39,539 nt of DNA from Candidatus Woesearchaeota archaeon. GTDB lineage: Archaea; Nanobdellota; Nanobdellia; Woesearchaeales; JASKKU01. Both the position numbers and the translations under genes were made by a program. Below, piece after piece: positions 8,574 through 16,817 of this stretch. A model generated the notes under the pieces. The model saw only the letters and a program-made list of their open reading frames with translations, had not been told where the DNA came from and ran no database searches. Each line of letters starts with the position of its first letter. The stretch's first letter is position 1. The stretch spans positions 65,025-104,563 of the forward strand of contig JASKKU010000001.1 in NCBI GenBank assembly GCA_030154045.1. The letters are read 5' to 3'.

Positions 8574-8594
8574 ACACCTTGATTTCCTTTGAAA
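8574..8594 (-). promoter_or_regulatory. ORB-like element 2 (degenerate)
   Basis: Read on the - strand this is TTTCAAAGGAAATCAAGGTG followed by T. It matches the strong box at 8844 in about 16 of 21 positions, including the central AGGAAAT and part of the G-run. It is inverted relative to that box, as expected for the far side of an unwinding element. Weak alone; the arrangement raises confidence. Confidence 0.5.
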
Positions 8595-8595
8595 C

Positions 8596-8615
8596 AACCT
8601 TTGTTTCGAGTGCAA
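8596..8615 (-). promoter_or_regulatory. ORB-like element 3 (degenerate)
   Basis: Read on the - strand: TTGCACTCGAAACAAAGGTT, about 15 of 20 positions like the mini-ORB form TTCCACTGGAAACAAAGGGG. It is in tandem with element 2 at about 21-bp spacing, two helical turns, so Orc1 protomers would bind on one DNA face. Confidence 0.45.
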
Positions 8616-8632
8616 GGCTTTTGATCAAAGAG

Positions 8633-8823
8633 TCATATATATAGTTAATATATAATTGATATAAAGCATGTAAGAATATATATTTTTTAGAAAAGTATAT
8701 TTAATAATAAAAACAATATATTTATTTATTCTTTTCCATATTGAAAATAATTAATATTAAGTTATTATTTCATTTAATTTAACTTTCTTTATTTTACTAT
8801 TTTATTTTTCCTCTGATTCGCAA
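8633..8823. other. AT-rich duplex unwinding element (predicted)
   Basis: About 190 bp almost entirely A and T, including repeated TATATA and AATATATT blocks, between the inverted ORB boxes. It has no open frame and no hairpin of note. It is the most AT-rich continuous stretch I can see in the window. Confidence 0.55.
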
Positions 8824-8843
8824 TTAATTTTTAATTAAACGAC

Positions 8844-8864
8844 TTCCACAGGAAATGGAGGGGT
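8844..8864 (+). promoter_or_regulatory. Origin recognition box (ORB), near-consensus
   Basis: TTCCACAGGAAATGGAGGGG followed by T. It contains both halves of the archaeal ORB: the partial dyad TTCCAC-GGAAA and the GGAGGGG G-string contacted by Orc1/Cdc6. It lies 25 bp upstream of the cdc6 TATA box, so initiator binding could also affect cdc6 transcription. Confidence 0.85.
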
Positions 8865-8889
8865 CACAGGGTTATTTCAAATGGAAAAG

Positions 8890-8899
8890 TTTAAATTAT
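8890..8899 (+). promoter_or_regulatory. TATA box of cdc6
   Basis: TTTAAATTAT centred about 27 bp upstream of the cdc6 ATG at 8922, implying a leaderless transcript. The ORB at 8844-8864 lies just upstream, where BRE-proximal factors would sit, so autoregulation by Orc1 is plausible. Confidence 0.65.
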
Positions 8900-8921
8900 A
8901 AACAATTAATCTCCTTTCAGC

Positions 8922-10130
8922 ATGGACAAACCTTTGAAAAGTTTCTTTAAGAAATTCCTTGAAAGAGAGACTCTATTTGTAAATAAAGAAGTTCTTGAGG
9001 TTTCATTCACACCTAAAAACATTTTGCATAGAGATAAACAGATTGAGGAACTTGCTGAGATTCTAGCTCCTGCTTTAAAATTCAATAAACCTTCAAATAT
9101 CTTCATATATGGTAAAACAGGTACAGGTAAAACTGTCACTGTAAATAGAGTTGTTTATGATCTTGTTGAAGTTGCAAGAGAGGAGAATGTTCCTTTGAAT
9201 TATGTTTATGTTAATTGTAAGCTTGGTAGAGCAGATACGGAATATCGATTAATAGCTTATATTTGCAGAGAACTAGGCATTGATTTGCCATCAACAGGTT
9301 TACCTACTGATGAAGTTTACAACATTTTTTACAAAGCGGTTGACAAGAATAAACAATTATTAATCTTAATTTTGGATGAGATTGACCAATTAATATTTAA
9401 GATGGGTGATGATGTACTTTACACCTTAACTAGAATCAATTCTTACCTAACAAACTCAAAAATATCTTTGATAGGTATCTCTAATTTTGTTAAATTATTA
9501 GAACAGGTTGACCCTAGGGTTAAATCTTCTTTAGGAGAGGAAAGCGTAGTTTTTCCACCTTATGATGCTAATCAGATTAAAGATATCCTTGAAGACAGAG
9601 CTAAGAGAGCTTTTAGGTCAGATGCTCTAGAGCAAGGTGTTTTAGAGAAATGCGCAGCTATTGCTGCTAGAGACCACGGTGATGCTAGAAGGGCTATTGA
9701 TTTATTGAGAGTTGCGGGAGAGCTTGCTGACAGGGAAGGTTCAAAGAAGATTACTTTAAATCATTTAGATGCTGCTCAAGAGAAATTGGAAAAGGACAGA
9801 GTGCTTGACATTGTTGCTTCTCAACCAAAACAACATCAATGCGTTCTGTTTAGTTTGATTCTTTTAGATAACACTAAAAAGAAAGACGAAAGCATAACAA
9901 CAGGCGCAGTTTATGAAAAATATGTACAGTTATGCAAAAATTTGGATATTAGGCCTTTAACACAACGCAGAGTTTCAGACATTATCTCAGAATTTGACAG
10001 TTTAGGCTTAATTCAAAGTGTTGTCAAATCTAGGGGTCGGTTAGGTAGAACGAGGGATATTAGCATAGCTTTTGATATTTCAGTTAGACCGAGAGTTGTT
10101 TCCTTATTAAAACAATCATTGGGCTATTAA
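8922..10130 (+). CDS. cdc6: Orc1/Cdc6 replication initiator
   Basis: Origin-binding AAA+ initiator that recognises ORB elements and loads MCM. Visible: Walker A GKTGTGKT (64-71); Walker B ILDEIDQL with D152/E153; sensor-1 region GISNF near 185; sensor-2/lid region with AARDHGDARRAIDLLR near 245-260; and a C-terminal winged helix (about 305-402) containing TQRRVSDIISEFDSLGLI. At 402 residues it is the usual length. It is the first gene to the right of the predicted origin, transcribed away from it, and is followed by both PolD subunit genes on the same strand. It is the only orc1/cdc6 gene in the window; whether the genome has another is not visible here. Confidence 0.98.
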   Translation: MDKPLKSFFKKFLERETLFVNKEVLEVSFTPKNILHRDKQIEELAEILAPALKFNKPSNIFIYGKTGTGKTVTVNRVVYDLVEVAREENVPLNYVYVNCKLGRADTEYRLIAYICRELGIDLPSTGLPTDEVYNIFYKAVDKNKQLLILILDEIDQLIFKMGDDVLYTLTRINSYLTNSKISLIGISNFVKLLEQVDPRVKSSLGEESVVFPPYDANQIKDILEDRAKRAFRSDALEQGVLEKCAAIAARDHGDARRAIDLLRVAGELADREGSKKITLNHLDAAQEKLEKDRVLDIVASQPKQHQCVLFSLILLDNTKKKDESITTGAVYEKYVQLCKNLDIRPLTQRRVSDIISEFDSLGLIQSVVKSRGRLGRTRDISIAFDISVRPRVVSLLKQSLGY

Positions 10131-10230
10131 CAAAACAGCTTTTAAAAATATGTTTTTTAAAGAATATTTTTTAAAACAATTCTCGTTAAAAGTAAATCTT
10201 TTTTAAGTTTGGTTTTTTCCTAAGAATAAC

Positions 10231-12228
10231 ATGGTTGAAAATTCTTTAGATGACTCAAATATTGTTGATGAAACTATTAAAAATAGTGACGAGTTTATAG
10301 ACTTGGAACAAAAGGAAAACCTCGAATCAAACTTACAAAATTTAGATGAGACTTTTCTTGATTTGGAAGATTTAAAGTATGATACTGAATTGAATTCAAA
10401 AAAGCTCAAAGATATCATTTCTTCAGCAATAGAGAAAGGTATCTTCTTATCGCCTGAAGTCATTGATAAACTCACACAATCTGATTTTGACTATGAATCT
10501 TTTATAGAAAAATTGTCTCAGAACCAAAGCTTACTTTATGTTGATGAATCTCTTTTAGACAAAAATGATCTTGATTTTGATGATTTGAATTGGTTTGATT
10601 TTGATAAAGCAATCGTTGAGAAAGAGGTTAACAATAATCCTAAACTGTACGATTCCTTTATCGAGATAATCAAAAATAAATCTGAGTTCCCCGTTGATAA
10701 ATTTCTTAAAAAAGACGAACATAGACCTTTTTTCGATCAGGATATGGATATTTCTCTAGATATTGTTGATCATGTTCAAGCGAATGATGTTGCTTATTCA
10801 AATACTCCAGCTTTAGAAAATTCTCAAATTGGTGAAAAAAATAATGAAAGCAAGAAGCTAAAAGAAAAGAAGATCAAAGAACTCTCCCAAAACCAAAAAG
10901 GTGGCACTCAAAAAAATAACAAAACTGAAGAAAGTATTATTTCAAATAGTCTGTTTAGCCACGAGTTTGAAGGCTTACCTTCGAATGTTGAGGTTATTTC
11001 CTCTTATACAAATTTAGACCAAAAACTTGATGTTCAGAATTTTGTAAATTATTACAGACAAAGGTTAAAAACTTTTGTAAGGATGCTTTCAACAAGAACC
11101 GAATTGCAAGGTTTAAAATCCATTAATAAACTTCGTGGAGAAAGTGAAGTTTCCATTATTGGTTTGATTAATAACATTGTTGACACAAAGAATGGCATTT
11201 TCATAGATGTTGAGGATTTAACAGGCGTTATAAGGGTAATTGTTACTAAGGATAATGAGGAGTTGTATAATATCGCTTCTGAGTTGGTTTTAGATCAAGC
11301 GATAGGTGTTTCAGGATTTCTTAAAAACAACGTTATTTATGCAAAGACAATTTTGGAACCAGGCGTGCCAAACAGCATTCAGGTTAAGAAAGCTAAAGAA
11401 GACGTTAACCTTGCAATTATTAGCGATTTACATGTAGGTTCTAAACTCTTTTTAGAAAAAGAATTCATGAAATTTATTGATTGGATTAATGGCAACTATG
11501 GTAATGAAACCCATAGAGAACTTGGTTTAAAGACTAAGTATTTAATCATTGCAGGCGACCTTGTTGATGGTGTAGGTGTTTATCCAGGACAAAAAAGTGA
11601 GCTCAAGGTAACAAGCATTAAAGAACAATACGATTATGCAGCTTGTCTTTTATCCAAGATTAGAAAGGATGTAACGATAATTATTTCTCCAGGAAATCAC
11701 GATGCTGTTAGATTAGCAGAACCTCAGCCAGCATTAGATAAAGATTTTGCTGAATCGCTTTACAAAATGGAAAATGTTATCCTTGTAAGTAATCCTTCGT
11801 GGTTGAGAATTCACAATGTTGATGGTTTTTCAGGTTTTAAAGTTCTAATTTATCATGGTTACTCTTTTGATTATTACATCCGAAATATAGATTCTTTGAG
11901 GAATAGTGGCGGTTTTGACAGATTTGATTTGGTGATGAAATTCTTGCTTAATAAAAGACATCTATCACCCTCTCATGGTGCAACACTTTTTGTACCTGAT
12001 CCTGAAAAAGATCCTCTTGTTATTGAGGAAGTGCCTGATATATTTATCGTTGGTCATAATCACAGACCCAATGTCGGCAGTTTTAATAATATTGTTTTGG
12101 TTTCAGGTGGAACTTGGCAGCTAAAAACCCCTTTCCAAGAAAAAATAGGTCACGATCCTTTGCCTGGTAGAGTTCCTGTATTCAATTTAAAGACAAGAAA
12201 AATAAATCTGTTGAGATTTGTTGAATAA
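10231..12228 (+). CDS. polB: DNA polymerase D small subunit DP1
   Basis: Proofreading 3'-5' exonuclease subunit of the archaeal replicative polymerase PolD, a calcineurin/Mre11-like phosphoesterase. Residues 1-250 are an acidic, low-complexity N-terminal region with a helical part (KLKDIISSAIEKGIFLSPEVIDKL). An OB-fold follows at about 300-375. Phosphoesterase motifs: SDLHVGS (about 400), GDLVDG (about 442), PGNHD (about 487), YHGYSFD (about 541), GHNH (about 608). All metal-ligand positions appear intact, so the exonuclease should be active. At 665 residues it is in the usual range. A TATA-like TTTTTTAAG (about 10199-10207) is about 27 bp upstream, suggesting a leaderless mRNA. The large subunit gene begins 21 bp after the stop, so the two should be co-expressed. 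Confidence 0.97.
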   Translation: MVENSLDDSNIVDETIKNSDEFIDLEQKENLESNLQNLDETFLDLEDLKYDTELNSKKLKDIISSAIEKGIFLSPEVIDKLTQSDFDYESFIEKLSQNQSLLYVDESLLDKNDLDFDDLNWFDFDKAIVEKEVNNNPKLYDSFIEIIKNKSEFPVDKFLKKDEHRPFFDQDMDISLDIVDHVQANDVAYSNTPALENSQIGEKNNESKKLKEKKIKELSQNQKGGTQKNNKTEESIISNSLFSHEFEGLPSNVEVISSYTNLDQKLDVQNFVNYYRQRLKTFVRMLSTRTELQGLKSINKLRGESEVSIIGLINNIVDTKNGIFIDVEDLTGVIRVIVTKDNEELYNIASELVLDQAIGVSGFLKNNVIYAKTILEPGVPNSIQVKKAKEDVNLAIISDLHVGSKLFLEKEFMKFIDWINGNYGNETHRELGLKTKYLIIAGDLVDGVGVYPGQKSELKVTSIKEQYDYAACLLSKIRKDVTIIISPGNHDAVRLAEPQPALDKDFAESLYKMENVILVSNPSWLRIHNVDGFSGFKVLIYHGYSFDYYIRNIDSLRNSGGFDRFDLVMKFLLNKRHLSPSHGATLFVPDPEKDPLVIEEVPDIFIVGHNHRPNVGSFNNIVLVSGGTWQLKTPFQEKIGHDPLPGRVPVFNLKTRKINLLRFVE

Positions 12229-12249
12229 GTTTTTTGAAAGATTTTGAAA

Positions 12250-15200
12250 ATGGCTGAAGCTTCAGAACGAATGAAAAAGTATTTTGATAGTTTAGTTAGT
12301 GAGACTAATAAAGCTTATGAGATAGCCAATAAAGCGCGTAAGAAGGGTGTTGATGTAGTTAGAAATGTAGAAATAAGGTTAGCCAAAAACATGGCTGAAC
12401 GTGTTTTTGGTTTAATTTCTGTAGTTGCGCCTCATTTAGATGAAGAAAAAATAATCAATAGAATTCAAGAATTAGAGAGAAAGTACGAACCACTTGATTG
12501 GAGGGTTGCTTTAACAATAGCTTTAGAGGTAGCTCAACAAAAGTTTGGCAAGTTTGAAACTGAGCGAGAAGCCATGGAAGTGGGCATTAGAACAGGATTT
12601 ACTTATCAAACTGTCGGCATAGTCGCAGCCCCTCTTGAAGGTTTTACTGATTTAGAATTTAAGAAAAGAAAAGATGGTAAAGAATATTTCTCAGTTAAAT
12701 TCTCAGGCCCAATTAGGGGTGCAGGTGGTACTGGAGCAGCATTCTGTGTTTTGTTAAGTGATTTCATTAGAAAAAAGATGGGTTACGCTCCTTATGATCC
12801 AACTGATTTGGAAGTTAAAAGGTATGTTCAGGAAATTTACGATTATGCCGAAAGAGTAACTGTTCCACAATACTTGCCAACTCCTGAAGAAATTGAGTTT
12901 TTAGTCAGACATATTCCTGTTGAGGTTTCCGGAGAGCCAACCGAAAACATTGAAGTTAGCAACTATAAGGATTTAGACAGAATTGAAACGAATAGAATTA
13001 GGGGTGGTATGGTTTTGGTTATGGCTATGATTGCTTTAAAAGCTCCTAAGCTTTGGAAAAGAGTTGCGAAGTGGGGTAAGGAGTTTGATTTGGATTGGAT
13101 GTGGCTTGGTGATTTTTTAAAATTGCATGATGAGATTAAATCTAGAGCCAAAGCTGAAGAATCTAACAATGAATCAAAAGATAAAGATGAAGAGAAACTG
13201 AAACCAAACTATATCTTTATCTCTGAGCTAGTTGCAGGCCGACCAGTTTTTGCTTATCCTTTAAGAGATGGTGGTTTTAGAGTTAGGTATGGTAGAGCTA
13301 GAAATACAGGTTTTTCTTCAGCAGGTCTTCATCCAGCCACAATGGCTATTGTTTCTGATTTTATTGCAACAGGAACACAGTTAAAACCTGAACTTCCTGG
13401 TAAAGGTGCTGGTTCAAATGCTTGCGATTCTATAGAACCTCCAATAGTTTTACTTGATGATGGATCTGTAAAAAAAGTCAAAACAAGAGAAGAAGCCAAG
13501 AAACTTTATCCTCGAGTTAAAGAAATCTTGTTCTTAGGAGATATCTTGTATAATTATGGTGATTTCAGTGAAAACAATTCAAAGTTAGTTCCAGCAGGTT
13601 ATTGTCCTGAGTGGTGGTTTGCTGAATTAGAGAAAGCAATTAAGGATAACAATTTAGATTTTAATGATACTTTAAAGTCGATTTTTTCAGAACAAACTCT
13701 AAAAAATCTACAGTTTCCGCCTTTGTTTGTTCCAACACTTGAAGAAAGCATTAAGGCTTCAAAAGAACTAAACGTTCCTTTGCATCCTGAATACATCTTT
13801 TATTGGAATCAGATAAAACCTTCTGATATAATTCTCATTTTGAACGCTCTGCTTGATAAAAGTAAATTAACAAAAGAACCGAGTTTTAAGCTAGTCATTA
13901 AAGCAGATAAAAAAGATAATCGCGTTAAACGATGTTTAGAATTAATTGGTTTAGAACACGACTTTGTTAATAACGAACATATTGTAGTTAAAGGCGATTT
14001 GGCTAAAGCCTTCTTGCTGAATTTAGGTATTGATGAGAACGATTATTTCTCTTCAATTCAAGACCAGATAAACAAAATCTCATCTTTGTCAATTTCTGAA
14101 TTCAAAAAGGCTGTGGAAGTGGTAGACAAACTATCTGAGTTTGTAATACGAGATAAATGCGGAGTTTTTATTGGAGCAAGAATGGGTAGGCCTGAAAAAG
14201 CTAAAATGCGTGCTATGAGTGGTAGCCCTCATATGTTGTTCCCTGTAAGCGACCAGGGTGACAGGTTAAGGTCTTTTAATGTGGCAATTGAAAAAGGATT
14301 TGTTCAAGCAGACTTTGCGCATTTTAAGTGTCCAAAATGCAATAATGAAACCATTTTGCCTCTTTGTGAAAAATGTGGAACGCCTTGTGAACAGATGTAT
14401 TACTGTCCTTCTTGCAAAAAGTGGATGAAAGAACAGGTTTGTCCTGTTCATAATACTCCAAACAAGGAATATAGTAACAAGAAAGTCCCTCTTAAGGATT
14501 TAGTTAACCATGTGAGAAGTCAGTTTAATATCAGATACATACCTCCTCTTATCAAAGGAGTTAGAGGGACTGTTAATCGAGATCATGTTCCTGAACATTT
14601 TGTTAAAGGCATTCTTAGAGCTAAATACGGCATTTATGTGAATAAAGATGGAACTATAAGGTTTGATATGACTGAATTGCCTATAACACATTTTAAACCA
14701 AAAGAGATACATACGAGCGTTGAGAAACTTAGAGAATTAGGTTATGAGAAAGATATCTTTGGAAACCCGCTTGTTGATGAAGACCAAATTCTTGAGATAT
14801 TCCCTCAAGATATTATCCTGCCTTTAAGTTCAGGATTTTCAGAAGGCGCTGATGAGGTTTTTGTTAGGGTTGCAAAGTTTATTGATGACCTTCTTGAAAC
14901 TGTTTATGGCTTGCCAAGATACTACAATGTTGAGAAGAGAGAGGATTTAATTGGAAAGTTAGTTATTGGCTTAGCTCCTCATATCTCTGCAGGCATGGTC
15001 GGCAGAATTATAGGTTTCTCAGAAATACAGGCATTGCTTGCTTCACCTTTATTTCACGCTGCTTTAAGAAGAGATTGTGACGGCGATGAAGGTTGCATTC
15101 TGTTACAAATGGATGCTTTCCTCAACTTTTCTAAAAGATTCCTGCCTGACAGAAGAGGGTCTAGAACTATGGATGCACCTTTGGTATTAACAACAGTGTT

Positions 15201-15834
15201 GAATCCTTCAGAAGTTGATGATATGGTTTTGGGTTTGGATGTAGCTAGCAGATATCCTCTTGAATTTTATGAAGCAACTTTGCAATATAAAATGCCTTAT
15301 GAAGTTCATGTTGAACAGCTTAAAGACAGAATAGGTACTGAACAGCAGTACGAGAATTATGGGTTTACCCATCCTGTTAGCAATATAAATTACACAAACA
15401 TAGCTTCTTCATATAAAACTTTGGAAACCATGATGGATAAGTTGAATAAAGAAATGGAAATTGCTGGCAAAATTAGGGCTGTTGATGCTTCAGATGTAGC
15501 AAGCTTAATTATTGAAAAACACTTTATGAAAGATTTGAAAGGTAACTTAAGAAAATTTTCAATGCAAGTTTTTAGATGCGTTAATTGTAACGAAAAGTAT
15601 AGAAGAGTTCCTCTGTCTGGAAAATGTCCGAAATGCGGAGGAAAGATTATCTTTACTATTTCTGAAGGTTCGGTTACCAAGTATTTACAACCTTCTTTAG
15701 AATTGGCTGAGAAATATGATGTTGACGCTTACATAAGAGACTCCTTAAACATTGTGAAAACAAGAATTGACTCGCTTTTTGGAAAAGAAAAAGAGAAACA
15801 GCAAGGTTTATCTGCTTTTATGAATAAATCTTAG
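12250..15834 (+). CDS. polC: DNA polymerase D large subunit DP2
   Basis: Polymerising subunit of PolD, with an RNA-polymerase-like two-barrel active site. I start it at the ATG at 12250 rather than an in-frame TTG two codons earlier (1194 aa). Visible: N-terminal family signature GPIRGAGGTGAA (near 155-166); a zinc-binding block with several CxxC pairs (about 693-735); the catalytic loop D942-C-D944-G-D946; a C-terminal zinc ribbon (CVNC...CPKC, about 1109-1130); and at the extreme C-terminus Q1184-Q-G-L-S-A-F-M, a PCNA-interacting PIP box. No intein interrupts the catalytic loop, where some archaea carry one. Its stop overlaps the stop of the convergent DUF424 gene. Confidence 0.97.
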   Translation: MAEASERMKKYFDSLVSETNKAYEIANKARKKGVDVVRNVEIRLAKNMAERVFGLISVVAPHLDEEKIINRIQELERKYEPLDWRVALTIALEVAQQKFGKFETEREAMEVGIRTGFTYQTVGIVAAPLEGFTDLEFKKRKDGKEYFSVKFSGPIRGAGGTGAAFCVLLSDFIRKKMGYAPYDPTDLEVKRYVQEIYDYAERVTVPQYLPTPEEIEFLVRHIPVEVSGEPTENIEVSNYKDLDRIETNRIRGGMVLVMAMIALKAPKLWKRVAKWGKEFDLDWMWLGDFLKLHDEIKSRAKAEESNNESKDKDEEKLKPNYIFISELVAGRPVFAYPLRDGGFRVRYGRARNTGFSSAGLHPATMAIVSDFIATGTQLKPELPGKGAGSNACDSIEPPIVLLDDGSVKKVKTREEAKKLYPRVKEILFLGDILYNYGDFSENNSKLVPAGYCPEWWFAELEKAIKDNNLDFNDTLKSIFSEQTLKNLQFPPLFVPTLEESIKASKELNVPLHPEYIFYWNQIKPSDIILILNALLDKSKLTKEPSFKLVIKADKKDNRVKRCLELIGLEHDFVNNEHIVVKGDLAKAFLLNLGIDENDYFSSIQDQINKISSLSISEFKKAVEVVDKLSEFVIRDKCGVFIGARMGRPEKAKMRAMSGSPHMLFPVSDQGDRLRSFNVAIEKGFVQADFAHFKCPKCNNETILPLCEKCGTPCEQMYYCPSCKKWMKEQVCPVHNTPNKEYSNKKVPLKDLVNHVRSQFNIRYIPPLIKGVRGTVNRDHVPEHFVKGILRAKYGIYVNKDGTIRFDMTELPITHFKPKEIHTSVEKLRELGYEKDIFGNPLVDEDQILEIFPQDIILPLSSGFSEGADEVFVRVAKFIDDLLETVYGLPRYYNVEKREDLIGKLVIGLAPHISAGMVGRIIGFSEIQALLASPLFHAALRRDCDGDEGCILLQMDAFLNFSKRFLPDRRGSRTMDAPLVLTTVLNPSEVDDMVLGLDVASRYPLEFYEATLQYKMPYEVHVEQLKDRIGTEQQYENYGFTHPVSNINYTNIASSYKTLETMMDKLNKEMEIAGKIRAVDASDVASLIIEKHFMKDLKGNLRKFSMQVFRCVNCNEKYRRVPLSGKCPKCGGKIIFTISEGSVTKYLQPSLELAEKYDVDAYIRDSLNIVKTRIDSLFGKEKEKQQGLSAFMNKS

Positions 15835-16124
15835 TTCAAATTTAAGTAGAATGCATATTTTATCCCAGCAATCTCTTTATAATCATCGATCAAACCTAGT
15901 TCAAGAGCTAGCGAAACGCTCTCTTCTCCAATAAAATTAACTAAATAAACATCTTTGTCTTCAAGCAGTTCCTCAATTTCAACGCTATTCTTCTTTTCCC
16001 CTGAAAAATACTTATATGTTAAATCAAGAATGAAGTCTCCTTCACTGAACCTCTTACCAAACAAGTTGTCATCTACAATGGTTATTATCTTGCGTTCTTT
16101 GTCTTCTTTAATATTAACTATCAT
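15831..16124 (-). CDS. DUF424 family protein
   Basis: Small archaeal protein of the DUF424 family, function unknown. The typical pattern is visible: IITIVDDNLFGKRFSEGDF, then YFSGEK, then VYLVNFIGEESVSLALELGLID, and a closing IAGIKYAFYL where many members have a G-x-x-H-A ending. I prefer the ATG at 16124 (97 aa): the frame extends to 16166, but that start lies inside the aIF2-beta gene, whereas 16124 is 10 nt past the aIF2-beta stop and gives the usual N-terminal strand. It is third in a histone - aIF2-beta - DUF424 operon, suggesting a link to translation. Its stop codon overlaps the polC stop on the opposite strand. Confidence 0.75.
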   Translation of the reverse strand: MIVNIKEDKERKIITIVDDNLFGKRFSEGDFILDLTYKYFSGEKKNSVEIEELLEDKDVYLVNFIGEESVSLALELGLIDDYKEIAGIKYAFYLNLN

Positions 16125-16134
16125 TTTTAAACTC

Positions 16135-16539
16135 TTATATGTTTTTAACAGGTCTCTTGGCACCACAAGCCAAGCACTTCATAAACATAAAGCCTTTCTC
16201 CTTAACCAGTTCAGTATCGGGCCTTTTACAGTCGGGACATATCACGAAAGCATCGACATATTCTTTGATCTTTTGGTTAATTCTACTGGCTGAAATCCTG
16301 GTGCCTAAAAATAAAGCCTTTCCTTTTATTTCACCTGGAGTAGCTAGTTCCCTTTGAAGAAACTTTAGCAAATGCTGGGAGTCTCTTCTTAAGTCAGAAC
16401 AGATCTGACTAAAATTAGCAATCATTGTTTTATTACCTTCGATTCTCACAACTGCTTCTCTTATATTAAATCTAGTTTGTTCTTTAAGCTTTTTAGGAAT
16501 CTTATCATAAGCTCTATTTAATGCATCTTCATAATTCAT
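16135..16539 (-). CDS. eif2b: Translation initiation factor aIF2 subunit beta
   Basis: Beta subunit of archaeal initiation factor 2, which with the gamma and alpha subunits brings initiator Met-tRNA to the ribosome. The 134 residues show the family order: N-terminal helix (YEDALNRAYDKIPKKL), alpha-beta core with VVRIEGNKTMIANFSQIC and HLLKFLQRELATPGEI, then a C-terminal zinc ribbon (C101, C104, C122, C125). Full length for archaea. The ATG at 16539 is preceded by AAAAGGTGAG, a strong Shine-Dalgarno that overlaps the end of the upstream histone gene, whose stop is only 4 nt away, so the two are translationally coupled. Confidence 0.95.
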   Translation of the reverse strand: MNYEDALNRAYDKIPKKLKEQTRFNIREAVVRIEGNKTMIANFSQICSDLRRDSQHLLKFLQRELATPGEIKGKALFLGTRISASRINQKIKEYVDAFVICPDCKRPDTELVKEKGFMFMKCLACGAKRPVKNI

Positions 16540-16543
16540 AATC

Positions 16544-16765
16544 TCACCTTTTAATTATAGTTTTTTTAATTGCAAACTCGATATCTTTTAGATTAATTGT
16601 TTTTTTGCCAGAGTTTTTAGCAACACTTATGGCGATATCAATAGTCTTCTCAATCTTCTCTTCTAAATACTTCTTTAACTCTAACAAAGCAAACTCGCTT
16701 ACTCTTAAAGCTGATTTATCCTTGAATTCTTTCTTTAAACCGAAAAGTGAAACGAGTTTACTCAT
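16544..16765 (-). CDS. Archaeal histone (paralogue 1)
   Basis: A 73-residue histone-fold protein that would dimerise and wrap or compact DNA. The fold markers are ALRVSEFALLELKKYLEEKIEKTI (helix 1/L1/helix 2, with the Arg in the R-V-S motif that enters the minor groove) and KKTINLKDIEFAIKK (L2 and helix 3). The N-terminal arm differs from classic HMf-type histones, reading MSKLVSLFGLKKEFKDK without the proline-rich start, so it may pack differently. It is the first gene of the operon with aIF2-beta and DUF424 and is divergent from hjc. The second histone lies at 39141-39365. Confidence 0.88.
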   Translation of the reverse strand: MSKLVSLFGLKKEFKDKSALRVSEFALLELKKYLEEKIEKTIDIAISVAKNSGKKTINLKDIEFAIKKTIIKR

Positions 16766-16784
16766 ATTTTAAGGTTATTGAACA

Positions 16785-16800
16785 AATTATATAAATATTT
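16785..16800. promoter_or_regulatory. Shared bidirectional TATA box for histone and hjc
   Basis: AATTATATAAATATTT, an almost symmetric TATA element in the 52-bp gap between divergent starts. Its centre (about 16792) is about 26 bp from the histone ATG (16765) and about 26 bp from the hjc ATG (16818). Both distances fit leaderless archaeal promoters, and I see no second TATA-like block in the gap. Confidence 0.6.
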
Positions 16801-16817
16801 CCTGTTTTTAAATAAAC

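Larger units (their letters stand above)
8475..8921. other. Predicted chromosomal replication origin (oriC)
   Basis: A 447-bp gene-free segment between SpoIIM and cdc6. It holds one near-perfect archaeal origin recognition box on the + strand (8844-8864) and two degenerate boxes on the - strand (8574-8594 and 8596-8615). These flank about 190 bp of extreme AT-rich DNA (about 8633-8823: TATATATAG, TTAATATATAATTG, AATATATTTATTTATT) that would serve as the duplex unwinding element. Inverted boxes either side of an AT-rich core, beside cdc6/orc1, is the architecture of Sulfolobus oriC1 and the Pyrococcus origin. The call is from box similarity, spacing and gene context; no GC-skew test was done. 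Confidence 0.8.

Noticed and set aside
15061-15120. Intein in the PolD large subunit
   Set aside because: The catalytic loop reads through without interruption.
16125-16166. Longer start for the DUF424 protein
   Set aside because: It would lie inside the aIF2-beta coding region and adds residues not typical of the family.
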